This document shows positions 6,547-13,847 of a stretch of 15,830 nt of DNA, in pieces (the first letter of the stretch is position 1; the number at the start of each line of letters is the position of its first letter). A program made the translations under genes and the position numbers. Origin of the DNA: Acidobacteriota bacterium (lineage in GTDB: Bacteria > Acidobacteriota > Terriglobia > Terriglobales > Acidobacteriaceae); the NCBI GenBank assembly GCA_021781255.1, contig JAJXXG010001133.1:1-15830 (forward strand), written 5' to 3'. The notes beneath the pieces are model-generated. The model worked only from the letters and a program-made list of their open reading frames with translations, was not told the origin of the DNA and did not search any database.

Positions 6547-6846
6547 ATGACAAAGGCAGATCTGGTGGAACGGGTTACCCGGCTGGGCGACCTGACACGC
6601 CGTGATAGCGAGGTAATCGTGGAAACCGTGTTTGATTCCGTGATTGCTGCGCTCCAGAGTGGAGACAAAATCGAGATTCGCGGTTTTGGCTCCTTCCGCA
6701 TCCGCCAACGCAATCCCCGCATTGGCCGCAACCCCAAGACCGGAGAGCGCGTGGAAGTGCCCGCCAAGCGGGTTCCTTACTTCAAGCCCTCCAAAGAGCT
6801 TCGCGACCTGGTTAACCCGGACGAAGCCGCGCCAAGCGCATCCTGA
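6547..6846 (+). CDS. HU/IHF-family nucleoid DNA-binding protein
   Basis: A 99-residue histone-like protein that bends DNA as a dimer. It starts MTKADLVERV at the ATG at 6547, with GGAGG 10 nt upstream. The order is the standard one: two N-terminal helices (1-38), the core GFGSF (46-50), and the beta arm with RNPRIGRNPKTGE (55-68), whose Pro63 intercalates in DNA in family members, followed by VEVPAKRVPYFKPSKELRDLVN. Length is normal; the tail PDEAAPSAS is short and acidic to neutral. HU and IHF subunits cannot be told apart by eye, so I give no symbol. It is transcribed alone, divergent from GT2 with about 207 bp between start codons, and convergent with the laccase-domain gene. Confidence 0.95.
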   Translation: MTKADLVERVTRLGDLTRRDSEVIVETVFDSVIAALQSGDKIEIRGFGSFRIRQRNPRIGRNPKTGERVEVPAKRVPYFKPSKELRDLVNPDEAAPSAS

Positions 6847-6927
6847 TTTCTTCCGTACCACTCCATCCAACAGCATCGGCTCCCGTCGGCAGGCAACTGC
6901 GCAGAGAGGAGCCGTGTGCGCTTCCGC

Positions 6928-7845
6928 TCAGGATGGGCGAATTCCAATCACGCTGAACATGCGCCCGGCATAGCCACGCGATGCCCGGTGGGAAAAATAC
7001 AGCTCCGGGTTGCAGCTTGTGCAGCCGCCCAGCACCTGGATAGCCCGCGGTTTCAGCCCCGCGTCCAGCAACTGGCGGCGATTGGCCTCCACCAGGTCCA
7101 GGTGCAGGCTGGGGCCAATCGGCGAGTGGCCCGGCGCGCGCTGCGTCAAAAAGAGCATCGGATATTTCGTCCGGACAGGATCCGAGTCATACACCTCGTG
7201 GAACAGCTCCCGCGCATAGCTGAACTGCGACTCAAAGGCTGAAAGCACCTCATCGCCCACCGCATAGCAGCAGGCGCCCACGCCCGGCCCAATCGCGGCC
7301 ACCAGGTCCTCCGGCCGCGAGCCGAACTCAAGCCGCATCCGGCCCACGCCCATCTCCACAATCCGCTTCACCGTGCCCCGCCAGCCCGCATGGAAGGCCC
7401 CCACCGCCCGGCGCTTACGGTCTGCCACCAGCACCGGAATACAATCCGCCGTCTGAATCGCCAGCAGGATGCCCGGCTCGGCCGTCAGCAGTCCGTCTCC
7501 CTTGCGCGGCGGCTCCCGCAGAGCATCTTCGGCGCGTATCGGCACCACCAGGTTGGAGTGAATCTGGCGCAGGGTCACAATCGGCGTCTCCGCATCGCCG
7601 GTCACCGCTTCTGCCAGCAGTCGCCGGTTCCGGACCACGGTCTCGCGCGCATCCTGCGGCGTGAATCCCAGGTTCAGCTCACCCTCCGCATCTTCAGGAC
7701 AGTAAGCGCGGCTGCCACCGCCCTTGCGCGTGCTGAAGCCGTGCCACAGCCACGGCAGCTTGTCCCATGCCGGAACCCCGATTAACGGAACGCCGTTGGC
7801 CGCTCTCCGCGGCTCCGGCGCCGGCACTGAGAGCTCCTCTGGCAT
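6928..7845 (-). CDS. pgeF: Laccase-domain protein, PgeF/YfiH family (purine nucleoside phosphorylase / peptidoglycan editing factor)
   Basis: A 305-residue member of the multicopper-polyphenol-oxidase-like DUF152 family. Characterised members act as purine nucleoside phosphorylases/adenosine deaminases, and E. coli YfiH removes mis-incorporated residues during peptidoglycan synthesis. Seen here: WHGFSTRKGG (34-43), NLG (58-60), the zinc-site trio His96 (RQIHSN), Cys135 (QTADCIPVL) and His152 (FHAGWRGT), IGPGVGACCY (185-194), and the C-terminal CTSCNPELYFSHRA...RGYAGRMFSVIGI. The ATG at 7845 has GGAG 6 nt upstream. The same frame stays open upstream, and a 48-residue extension to a GTG at 7989 has about three-quarters GC3 and sits 6 nt past a TACAAT box. 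The longer form is therefore possible. It appears to be a single gene. Confidence 0.9.
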   Translation of the reverse strand: MPEELSVPAPEPRRAANGVPLIGVPAWDKLPWLWHGFSTRKGGGSRAYCPEDAEGELNLGFTPQDARETVVRNRRLLAEAVTGDAETPIVTLRQIHSNLVVPIRAEDALREPPRKGDGLLTAEPGILLAIQTADCIPVLVADRKRRAVGAFHAGWRGTVKRIVEMGVGRMRLEFGSRPEDLVAAIGPGVGACCYAVGDEVLSAFESQFSYARELFHEVYDSDPVRTKYPMLFLTQRAPGHSPIGPSLHLDLVEANRRQLLDAGLKPRAIQVLGGCTSCNPELYFSHRASRGYAGRMFSVIGIRPS

Positions 7846-8328
7846 GGCGCGCTCCATGCGCAGCTGCCGCGTAATGCCGGCAGGCTTGCCGCGACGCCGT
7901 CTCACCAGGCCGGCCTCGTCAAACAAGGCATCGATGGCCTTCAGGTTCTGATCGATCTGCGTTTCGGGAACTGTTCGGGACGGCTTCACACTCTGATTGT
8001 ATCGGGCATTCCGGCATCCATTCCCAGCATGGCGCAAGCGCATGGGCCTGCCTTCCGGCAGGCCCGCTCGAGAGGCATGTTTTGGTGGGAATTTCCTGAA
8101 GAGATTCGAGACGAAGGGTCCAACAACAGACCCTCGAAAAGGAATGGTTCCTTTATTGGAGGGACGTAACCTGGGGAAGCCTCTGCTTGTTACAGGTTCA
8201 GATGCCGCACCCCGCAAAAGGTTGCCCCATCCGATTTCCGTCCGTGGAAAACTCTGCGGCCTTCAGCACCCAGCTCACGCCGCATCCGGCCCAGGCCGTG
8301 CCCAGGTCCTGCGCACCTGCCATCCGCG
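7846..8328. other. 483-bp region between the DUF1080 and pgeF genes
   Basis: 7846-7989 may code for an N-terminal extension of PgeF. TACAAT on the minus strand (7996-8001) is a candidate -10. 8044-8154 holds three hairpins: GGGCCTGCC/GGCAGGCCC, AGGGTC (8115-8120)/GACCCT (8129-8134), and AAAGGAA (8138-8144)/TTCCTTT (8148-8154). 8160-8328 shows nothing I can name. Short open frames on both strands lack protein-like composition or ribosome binding sites. Confidence 0.5.
8044..8065. terminator. Perfect 9-bp hairpin, possible terminator or leader stem
   Basis: GGGCCTGCC (8044-8052), loop TTCC, GGCAGGCCC (8057-8065). The stem is strong and perfect, but neither strand has a T tract after it. It may be a weak or non-canonical terminator of the leftward DUF1080 transcript, or an RNA structure before pgeF. 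Confidence 0.4.
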
Positions 8329-9087
8329 CTACTTCAGCGGATAAATCTTCATATTCCGGAAGTACACCTCCGCCCCTTCTGACTGGAACAGTATCCTGCC
8401 GCTCCCCGGAAACGCGTCCGTCCCTTCGTTCGCCAGCGTTCCGTTCACGTACTGCCACACATGACCGTCGCGATTCACCAGTTCCACCACGTTCCATTCG
8501 CCGTGCGGCTTCTCCAGTTCATTCACCGGGTCGCGATATCCCACCACGTTCTTCCAGGGCCCCTTGTGGAAGCGGTCAATCTTCTTCGCGCTGCCCGTCG
8601 GTCCCACCACCCGCACGCCGTCCGTTCCTGTCAGCGCTGCGCCGTCCGTCATCCAAAAGTCGCCCGTGCAGCCCTCGTTAATCTGGAACTCCACGCTGCG
8701 TGGCCACACCTTGTCTGGTCCCTGCACGTTGTACAAAATCCCGCTGTCCCGCGCCTGACCTGCCCTCGGCGCAAACGTCCCCTCGCCCCACTTGAACTCC
8801 GCCCGCAGATAGTAATTCCTGTACTCCTTCTTCGTGATGAAGTACCCCATCTCCGTGCCCGATACGTGCACCACCCCGTTCTCCACCGTGAACACATGCT
8901 TCGGATCCGCGTTCAGCCCCGTGCTCGGCAAAAACATATCGAACTGGCTCAGGTCCCTGCCGTTGAACACAAAAACAGCCTTCCCGTGCTTCGGAATCCC
9001 CTTCGTCCCGGCCCATCCCAGCGGCACACACATCGCGACAACCAGCAAGAAAATACCTGGAATCCTGAATTTAGATCCAACCCTCAT
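8329..9087 (-). CDS. Exported DUF1080 (3-keto-disaccharide hydrolase-like) protein
   Basis: A 252-residue protein with a signal peptide (residues 1-27: MRVGSKFRIPG, hydrophobic FLLVVAMCVPLGWA). The single cysteine in it does not sit in a lipobox, so type I cleavage is expected. The mature part has the concanavalin-like jelly-roll layout of DUF1080: VFNGRDLSQFD, FTVENGVVHVSG, YFITKKEYRNYYLRAEFKWGE, RDSGILYNVQG, RSVEFQINEGCTGDFW, HGEWNVVELV, and the closing GRILFQSEGAEVYFRNMKIYPL. Some DUF1080 members cleave 3-keto-glycosides; others are only predicted glycan-active. The ATG at 9087 is preceded by AAGGAGG with 9-nt spacing, a very strong site. It lies 60 bp downstream of the SDR gene and may share its transcript. 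No 3-keto-forming dehydrogenase partner is adjacent; the Gfo/Idh/MocA gene is about 3 kb away. Confidence 0.9.
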   Translation of the reverse strand: MRVGSKFRIPGIFLLVVAMCVPLGWAGTKGIPKHGKAVFVFNGRDLSQFDMFLPSTGLNADPKHVFTVENGVVHVSGTEMGYFITKKEYRNYYLRAEFKWGEGTFAPRAGQARDSGILYNVQGPDKVWPRSVEFQINEGCTGDFWMTDGAALTGTDGVRVVGPTGSAKKIDRFHKGPWKNVVGYRDPVNELEKPHGEWNVVELVNRDGHVWQYVNGTLANEGTDAFPGSGRILFQSEGAEVYFRNMKIYPLK

Positions 9088-9147
9088 CCCGCTTTCCCTC
9101 CTTCGACGCCATTTCTCCATCTCACCTCGCCAACTGCGCAAGCTCTC

Positions 9148-9945
9148 TCAACCCGTCGCTTTCTCCGGCCGCGCCGCGCGCTCCACAAAGTACGTAATCA
9201 GGCTCACCGGCAAAAAGCGCACCAGAAACGCCGTCACCTTCCCCTGCGTCTGCGGCAGAATCGTGCGCTGCCCGCGAGCCAGCGCGGCAACGCCCAGCCG
9301 AGCCACATCCTCGGCCGGCTGCACATGGCGCCGAAAGGCCGCCGCACCAGCAACGTCAAAAAACTCGCTCTCCGTCGGCCCCGGACACAGCGCCGTCACC
9401 TTCACGCCGAACCGCGCCACCTCCGCCGCCAGCCCCAGCGCAAAGAACCGGTCAAACACCTTCGTCGCCGCGTACGTCGAGATATACGGAACCGGCTGAA
9501 AGCTTGCCGTCGATGCCACCACCAGCAACCATCCCCTCCGCCGCTCCACCATGCGCGGCACAAACAACCGCGACAGTCGCACCACCGCCTCGCAGTTCAC
9601 GCGCACCTGGCTCAGCTCCTGCTCCAGATCGCTGGTGTGGAAAGCGCCGTACTGGCCCAGTCCTGCGTTGTTCACCAGGATATCCACCGCCACGCCCGCG
9701 CCCTCGGTCGCGTCGTACAGTTGCTGCGGCGCGGCCGGATCGTTCAGGTCAGCCACGACCACACGCACCTCGGCGCCCTTGCCCGCCAGTTCCGCGGCCA
9801 GCGCATCCAGCCGGTCCCTGCGCCGCGCCGTCAAAATCAGTTTTGCGCCGTGACGCGCCAGCTCCCGCGCCAGCGCCGTGCCAATCCCCGCGCTGGCCCC
9901 GGTCACCAGCGCCCATCTGCCCTTGAAATCCTGTGTGCTCGCCAT
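9148..9945 (-). CDS. Short-chain dehydrogenase/reductase (classical SDR, NADP-type)
   Basis: A 265-residue SDR oxidoreductase. The coenzyme loop TGASAGIG is at 15-22; TARRRDRL follows the second strand (39-46), and its arginines favour NADP(H). NNAG is at 92-95. The catalytic residues are Ser145, Tyr158 and Lys162 (STYAATK), followed by CPGPTESEF (187-195). The C-terminal part (AFLVRFLPVSLITYFVERAAR) is amphipathic and hydrophobic, as in SDRs that act on lipidic substrates near membranes. The ATG at 9945 has AGGA 8 nt upstream; further in-frame ATGs at 9954 and 9975 lack a good site. It starts 41 bp after the peptidase stop codon, so co-transcription is likely. The substrate is unknown. Confidence 0.92.
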   Translation of the reverse strand: MASTQDFKGRWALVTGASAGIGTALARELARHGAKLILTARRRDRLDALAAELAGKGAEVRVVVADLNDPAAPQQLYDATEGAGVAVDILVNNAGLGQYGAFHTSDLEQELSQVRVNCEAVVRLSRLFVPRMVERRRGWLLVVASTASFQPVPYISTYAATKVFDRFFALGLAAEVARFGVKVTALCPGPTESEFFDVAGAAAFRRHVQPAEDVARLGVAALARGQRTILPQTQGKVTAFLVRFLPVSLITYFVERAARPEKATG

Positions 9946-9986
9946 CGCATCCATCCTAGCGGATGCGCCGCGCACACCCCGCAGCG

Positions 9987-11993
9987 TCAGGCCATTTGCG
10001 CCAGCAGCTCGCTCTCAAACTCCTCATTCAGCCACGTGCTGAAGGCTGCAAAGTCCTCGTCGCGCCCCAGAAAATCACGCACCATCTCCCGGCCCGGCTT
10101 CGAGCCGCCCTGCTCCAGCACCAGCTTCCGGTAGCGTGCACCGGTATCGCACCCCAGCAGGTCCGCCGGATCAAACTGCGCAAAGAAGTCCAGCGCAATC
10201 ACCTTGTCAAAGGCATAGGTGTAGTAGTTCGACGAGTAGCCGGTCAGGTGCCCAAAGCTCGCATACATGCGGTTTCCGTCCAGCCATGTCCACGGCTGCA
10301 GGCTCTGGAACAGCTGCTTCGTAGTCGCATCCAGGTCCAGCCCCGCCGGATCCGCATCGTGCAGGTCCAGCGAGAGCGTCGTGTAGTAGAGCTGCGACCG
10401 CACCCAGTCTGCCCGGCCGAACGCCCCCGCCAGCTTCATCTTCCGGATCGTCTCCGCCGGCAGCACCTCGCCCGTCTGGTAGTGCCGCGCAAACCCCTGC
10501 AGCAGCCTTTCATCGCGGAAAAACTCCTCCAGCATCTGCGACGGAACCTCGATAAAGTCGCCCTCCGTGGCAAAGCCCGACAGCCCCGCCCACTCCGTAT
10601 GCCCGCCCAGAATCGCGTGCATCAGGTGGCCGAACTCGTGGAAGAAGGTCACCACGTCGCTGTACTGCATCAGGCCCGGGTCGCCCGCCTCGCCGCCCGG
10701 GAAGTTGCAGATCAGCGCCGCCTCCGGCAGGTAGCGCCCGCGCACGCCCGTCACCACCGGCGCGGCGGAAAACCACTTGTCCTTGCCCTCGCGCGGATGC
10801 ATGTCCAGGTAGAACCTGCCCATCGGCCGGCCCTCCTCGAACACCTCATAGACCGTCACCGCCGGGTCCCACCCCGGCACGGCCGAGCGCCGAAACTCCA
10901 CCTTGAAGAGCTGGGCCGCCGTCTCCAGCACGCCAGCCTCCACCTGCGCATACGGAAAGTACGGCCGCACCGATTGCGAGTCAAAGTCAAACGCCGACCG
11001 GCGAAACTGCTCATACCAGTAGCCGCGGCTGGTGATGTCAATGGCCTGCAGCCCGGGCTCGCGCCTGCGGGCAAAGTCCACAATCAGCACATGCTCGCGC
11101 TGGGCGCCCTCGCGGCTGGCCTCATCCAGCCGGGCCAGAAAGGCGCGCACGTTGGCTGCCGAACCCATCATCTGGTCCGCCGTGGCCAGGTCCGCCCAAC
11201 TCCGGAAGCCCAGCACCGTGGCCAGCTCCTGCCGCGTCGCCAGCAGGTCCAGCAGAATCTGCCGGTTCGCCGGGTAGGCGCGCGTGTTGTACGCCAGAAA
11301 CATGCGCTCGCGCAGACCGGCATTGCTCGCAAACGTCATCACCGGCTGCATGTCCGGCTGGTCGGTCGAGAGCAGAATCCGCCCCTCCGCATCCGGCTGG
11401 TGCCGCGCAACATAGTCCGGCGGCAACCCATCCAGCTCGGCGGCCGTGGCCTCAATCGTCCGGCCCCCCTCCTGGATATTCCGCGAAAACTCCAGCGACA
11501 GCCCCGTCGCCTTCTCGTGCAGCGCCTGCAGATGCGCCCGCGTGGCGTCATCCTTGTCCACGCCCGCCAGCCGATAGCTCAGCAGCGTGCGCTCCACGTA
11601 GTGCCGCGTGGCCGCGCTCGCCCCGCTCAGGTCTATCACCGCCAGGGCATCGTACACCGCGCGATTCAGGCTCAGCGCGCTGGCGGCCATGGCCACCCGT
11701 TGCGCCTCCATCTGTGCCTGGTCGCGCACCTGCTTGCTGGCGGCCACTGAGTTCAGCACACCGGCCTGCGCGCCCGCCAGGCTCAGTTGCTCCACCGCCA
11801 CGTCATACAGCCGCAGAGAGTTCTCCGGCGTCCGCGCGCCCTCCACCGCCAGCAGAGCCGCCAGCGCGGCCTCATGGGCGGCCAGCCGCGCCCCCACCCA
11901 GCTCGACAGAGCCTCGGCCGACTGGGCTCCCCCAGCCTCCCACACGTGGATATCTTCCGTCAGCGCACCGGCGGCAACCGTATCAGCAGGCAT
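9987..11993 (-). CDS. M3 family zinc oligopeptidase (thimet oligopeptidase/Dcp type)
   Basis: A 668-residue cytoplasmic metallopeptidase degrading short peptides. The catalytic HEFGH is at 452-456 (FFHEFGHLMH), and the third zinc ligand is Glu482 in DFIEVPSQMLEEF, the M3A signature. The substrate-closing Tyr/His segment is present near the C-terminus (FGHLTGYSSNYYTYAFDKV). Length matches M3A enzymes (about 670-720). There is no signal peptide, so it is cytoplasmic. The interval from the first His to Glu is 30 residues, compared with 29 in Dcp and neurolysin as I recall them. I chose the ATG at 11993; GGAGG lies 12 nt upstream, and an in-frame GTG at 12002 is only 3 nt from it, so the start is uncertain by three codons. 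First gene of a possible leftward unit with the SDR and DUF1080 genes; divergent from aroDE. Confidence 0.94.
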   Translation of the reverse strand: MPADTVAAGALTEDIHVWEAGGAQSAEALSSWVGARLAAHEAALAALLAVEGARTPENSLRLYDVAVEQLSLAGAQAGVLNSVAASKQVRDQAQMEAQRVAMAASALSLNRAVYDALAVIDLSGASAATRHYVERTLLSYRLAGVDKDDATRAHLQALHEKATGLSLEFSRNIQEGGRTIEATAAELDGLPPDYVARHQPDAEGRILLSTDQPDMQPVMTFASNAGLRERMFLAYNTRAYPANRQILLDLLATRQELATVLGFRSWADLATADQMMGSAANVRAFLARLDEASREGAQREHVLIVDFARRREPGLQAIDITSRGYWYEQFRRSAFDFDSQSVRPYFPYAQVEAGVLETAAQLFKVEFRRSAVPGWDPAVTVYEVFEEGRPMGRFYLDMHPREGKDKWFSAAPVVTGVRGRYLPEAALICNFPGGEAGDPGLMQYSDVVTFFHEFGHLMHAILGGHTEWAGLSGFATEGDFIEVPSQMLEEFFRDERLLQGFARHYQTGEVLPAETIRKMKLAGAFGRADWVRSQLYYTTLSLDLHDADPAGLDLDATTKQLFQSLQPWTWLDGNRMYASFGHLTGYSSNYYTYAFDKVIALDFFAQFDPADLLGCDTGARYRKLVLEQGGSKPGREMVRDFLGRDEDFAAFSTWLNEEFESELLAQMA

Positions 11994-12077
11994 AGTTGGC
12001 ACAATCCTCCAGAGTTCCAGCTTGCCACATCCGGCCGCCGCGCCCCGCAAACACGGTGAAATCCCGCCCGCGGAGCC

Positions 12078-12097
12078 GCTTTGGTTGCATCCAAAGC
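12078..12097 (+). promoter_or_regulatory. 7-bp dyad immediately upstream of aroDE
   Basis: GCTTTGG (12078-12084) and CCAAAGC (12091-12097) are perfect inverted copies around TTGCAT. The element ends 14 nt before the aroDE start and also lies about 85 bp upstream of the divergent peptidase gene. It could be an operator in the shared intergenic region or a hairpin near the aroDE ribosome binding region. No regulator is named by the sequence. Confidence 0.4.
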
Positions 12098-12111
12098 AGA
12101 ACCACATTAAG

Positions 12112-13695
12112 ATGCGTCAATTGACCGATATGCGCAGCGCTGCCACCCTCGCCACCTCTGACCCGCCCGCCGGTCCCCGGCTGCGCGTCGGAAAACTCTG
12201 CGTGGCCATCCAGGCCGCCTCGCCCGCTGAGATGATGGAGCGCGCCGAAGCCGCCATCCAGAGCGTCAAGTTCCTCGAGTTCCGCCTCGATTCCCTGCCC
12301 AAGCCCGCCGCTATCCTGCCGCGCCTCAAGGAGTTCCTCGCCGAGCACCGCGACGTGGCCGCCATCGCCACCTGCCGCCGCAAGCCCAACGGCGGCAACT
12401 TCGACGGGCCCCTGGCCACGGAGATCGAGATCCTCACCAAGGCCGCGCTCGCCGGCTGCCAGATCATCGACCTCGAGGTGGAGTCCGCCGAGGAAGCCAG
12501 GCCTGCCCAGCTCTCCCACTTCCACACCCGCCTGTGGGAGGCCGGCACCGCTCTCCTCATCAGCTTTCACGACTTCACCCGCACGCGCAGCCTCGATCAG
12601 GCCGCCGACCGCATCGCCGCCTTCAAGCCTGACTTCGTCAAGGTCGTCTCCACCGCGCGTTCGCTGGCCGACAACCTCGCCGTTCTGCGCCTCATCGAAA
12701 ACCGCTCCGCCTCCTCCAACATCGTTGGCATTGCCATGGGCGAGGAGGGCATCGTCAGCCGCGTCCTCGGCCCGCGCACCGGCGGCGCGTTCACCTTCGC
12801 CTCGTTCTCTGACGGTTCCGAGACCGCCCCCGGCCAGGTCACCGCCCAGACCCTCCGCGACCTCTATCGCGTCGAGCAGCTTGACCAGGCAACGCGCGTC
12901 TTCGGCGTGGCCGGCAACCCCATCGCACACTCACTCTCGCCGCTCATGCAGAACACGGCCTTTCGCCGCGAGAGCGTCAACGCCGTGCTGCTGCCTCTGC
13001 GCGTCCGCGCGCTGGAAGACCTGCTTACCCTTGTCCGCGAGCTGCCCCTTGCCGGCGCGGCCGTCACCATGCCGCTCAAGCAGGAGGTCCTGCCCTTCCT
13101 GGCGAATATGGACCCCCTCACCGCGCGCATCGGCGCCTGCAACACGCTGCGTACTGGCGCGGACGGCAAGCTCTACGGCTTCAACACTGACGTTGCCGGC
13201 GTCATCCGCCCGCTCGAAAAGCGCCTGCGCCTCAAGGGAGCCCGCATCGCCGTGCTGGGCGCCGGCGGCGCCGCCCGGGCCGCGGTCTTCGGTCTCGTCG
13301 AGCAGGGCGCGGAGGTCTTCATCATCAACCGCACCCATGAGAACGCCGTCACACTCGCCCGCCAGGCCAAGGCCAAATCGCTCAAGCACGAGGTCTTCGC
13401 CAAGCAGCACTTCGACGTGCTCATCAACTCCACCCCCTGCGGCATGAAAGGCACCAGGCAGACCATGCCCATCGCTGAAAACGAGCTCAACGCCGGACTC
13501 GTCTTTGACATGGTCTATAACCCGCTGGAAACGCCGCTGCTCAAGCTGGCCCGGTCCCGGGGCATCCCCGTCATCAGCGGACTTGAGATGTTCGTACAGC
13601 AGGGCGCGCGCCAGTTTGAAATCTGGACCGGCAAGCCCGCACCCGAGGCGGAGATGCTGCGCGTGGTGGAGCACGAACTGCGCAAGCGCGGCTGA
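12112..13695 (+). CDS. aroDE: Bifunctional 3-dehydroquinate dehydratase (type I) / shikimate dehydrogenase
   Basis: A 527-residue fusion catalysing shikimate pathway steps 3 and 4 in the cytoplasm: dehydration of 3-dehydroquinate, then NADPH reduction of 3-dehydroshikimate. Residues about 25-258 are type I AroD: Glu56 and Arg58 (LEFRLD), His153 (ISFHDF) and the Schiff-base Lys177 (DFVKVV), then SRVLGPRTGGAFTFAS and Gln242. Residues about 262-527 are AroE: GNPIAHSLSP with Ser274/276, Lys323 (VTMPLKQ), Asn344 (GACNTL), Asp360 (GFNTDVAG), the NADP loop GAGGAARA (383-390), NRT (406-408), INSTPCGM, FDMVYNP and GLEMFVQQGARQF. Every expected catalytic residue of both halves is present. The ATG at 12112 precedes the fold by some 25 residues; the ribosome binding site is weak (AAG next to ATG), and an ATG at 12130 is an alternative. 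Similar fusions are known in plants, chlamydiae and some other bacteria. Confidence 0.97.
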   Translation: MRQLTDMRSAATLATSDPPAGPRLRVGKLCVAIQAASPAEMMERAEAAIQSVKFLEFRLDSLPKPAAILPRLKEFLAEHRDVAAIATCRRKPNGGNFDGPLATEIEILTKAALAGCQIIDLEVESAEEARPAQLSHFHTRLWEAGTALLISFHDFTRTRSLDQAADRIAAFKPDFVKVVSTARSLADNLAVLRLIENRSASSNIVGIAMGEEGIVSRVLGPRTGGAFTFASFSDGSETAPGQVTAQTLRDLYRVEQLDQATRVFGVAGNPIAHSLSPLMQNTAFRRESVNAVLLPLRVRALEDLLTLVRELPLAGAAVTMPLKQEVLPFLANMDPLTARIGACNTLRTGADGKLYGFNTDVAGVIRPLEKRLRLKGARIAVLGAGGAARAAVFGLVEQGAEVFIINRTHENAVTLARQAKAKSLKHEVFAKQHFDVLINSTPCGMKGTRQTMPIAENELNAGLVFDMVYNPLETPLLKLARSRGIPVISGLEMFVQQGARQFEIWTGKPAPEAEMLRVVEHELRKRG

Positions 13696-13847
13696 TTGCC
13701 CTCCCGATGTCGCATCCTGCACCAGGGCAAAAAGAACCCTGCCCCCTGAGGCACCCCATTGCCTCTCCCGTTCATCCAAACTAAACAGAGGAATCCGTCT
13801 GCCTTCCCGGGACGCCTGGCACCTATACCAAGAACGAGAACGATGGA

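Noticed and set aside
6877..6914. CGGCTCC/GGAGCCG as a terminator between the HU and pgeF genes
   Set aside because: The stem is only 7 bp with a 24-nt loop, and no T tract follows on either strand.
8461..10134. 557-codon plus-strand open frame across the DUF1080 and SDR genes
   Set aside because: It crosses two convincing minus-strand genes and their gap, and the product is a basic low-complexity mix with no recognisable motif.
9963..11750. 595-codon plus-strand open frame opposite the M3 peptidase
   Set aside because: It is antisense to a gene with an intact catalytic signature. Its product is Arg/His/Pro-rich with no domain, as expected from the complement of high-GC3 codons.
13723..13765. 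Small hairpins after aroDE (CAGGG/CCCTG and GAGGCA/TGCCTC)
   Set aside because: Stems of 5 and 6 bp with no U tail are too weak to call terminators.
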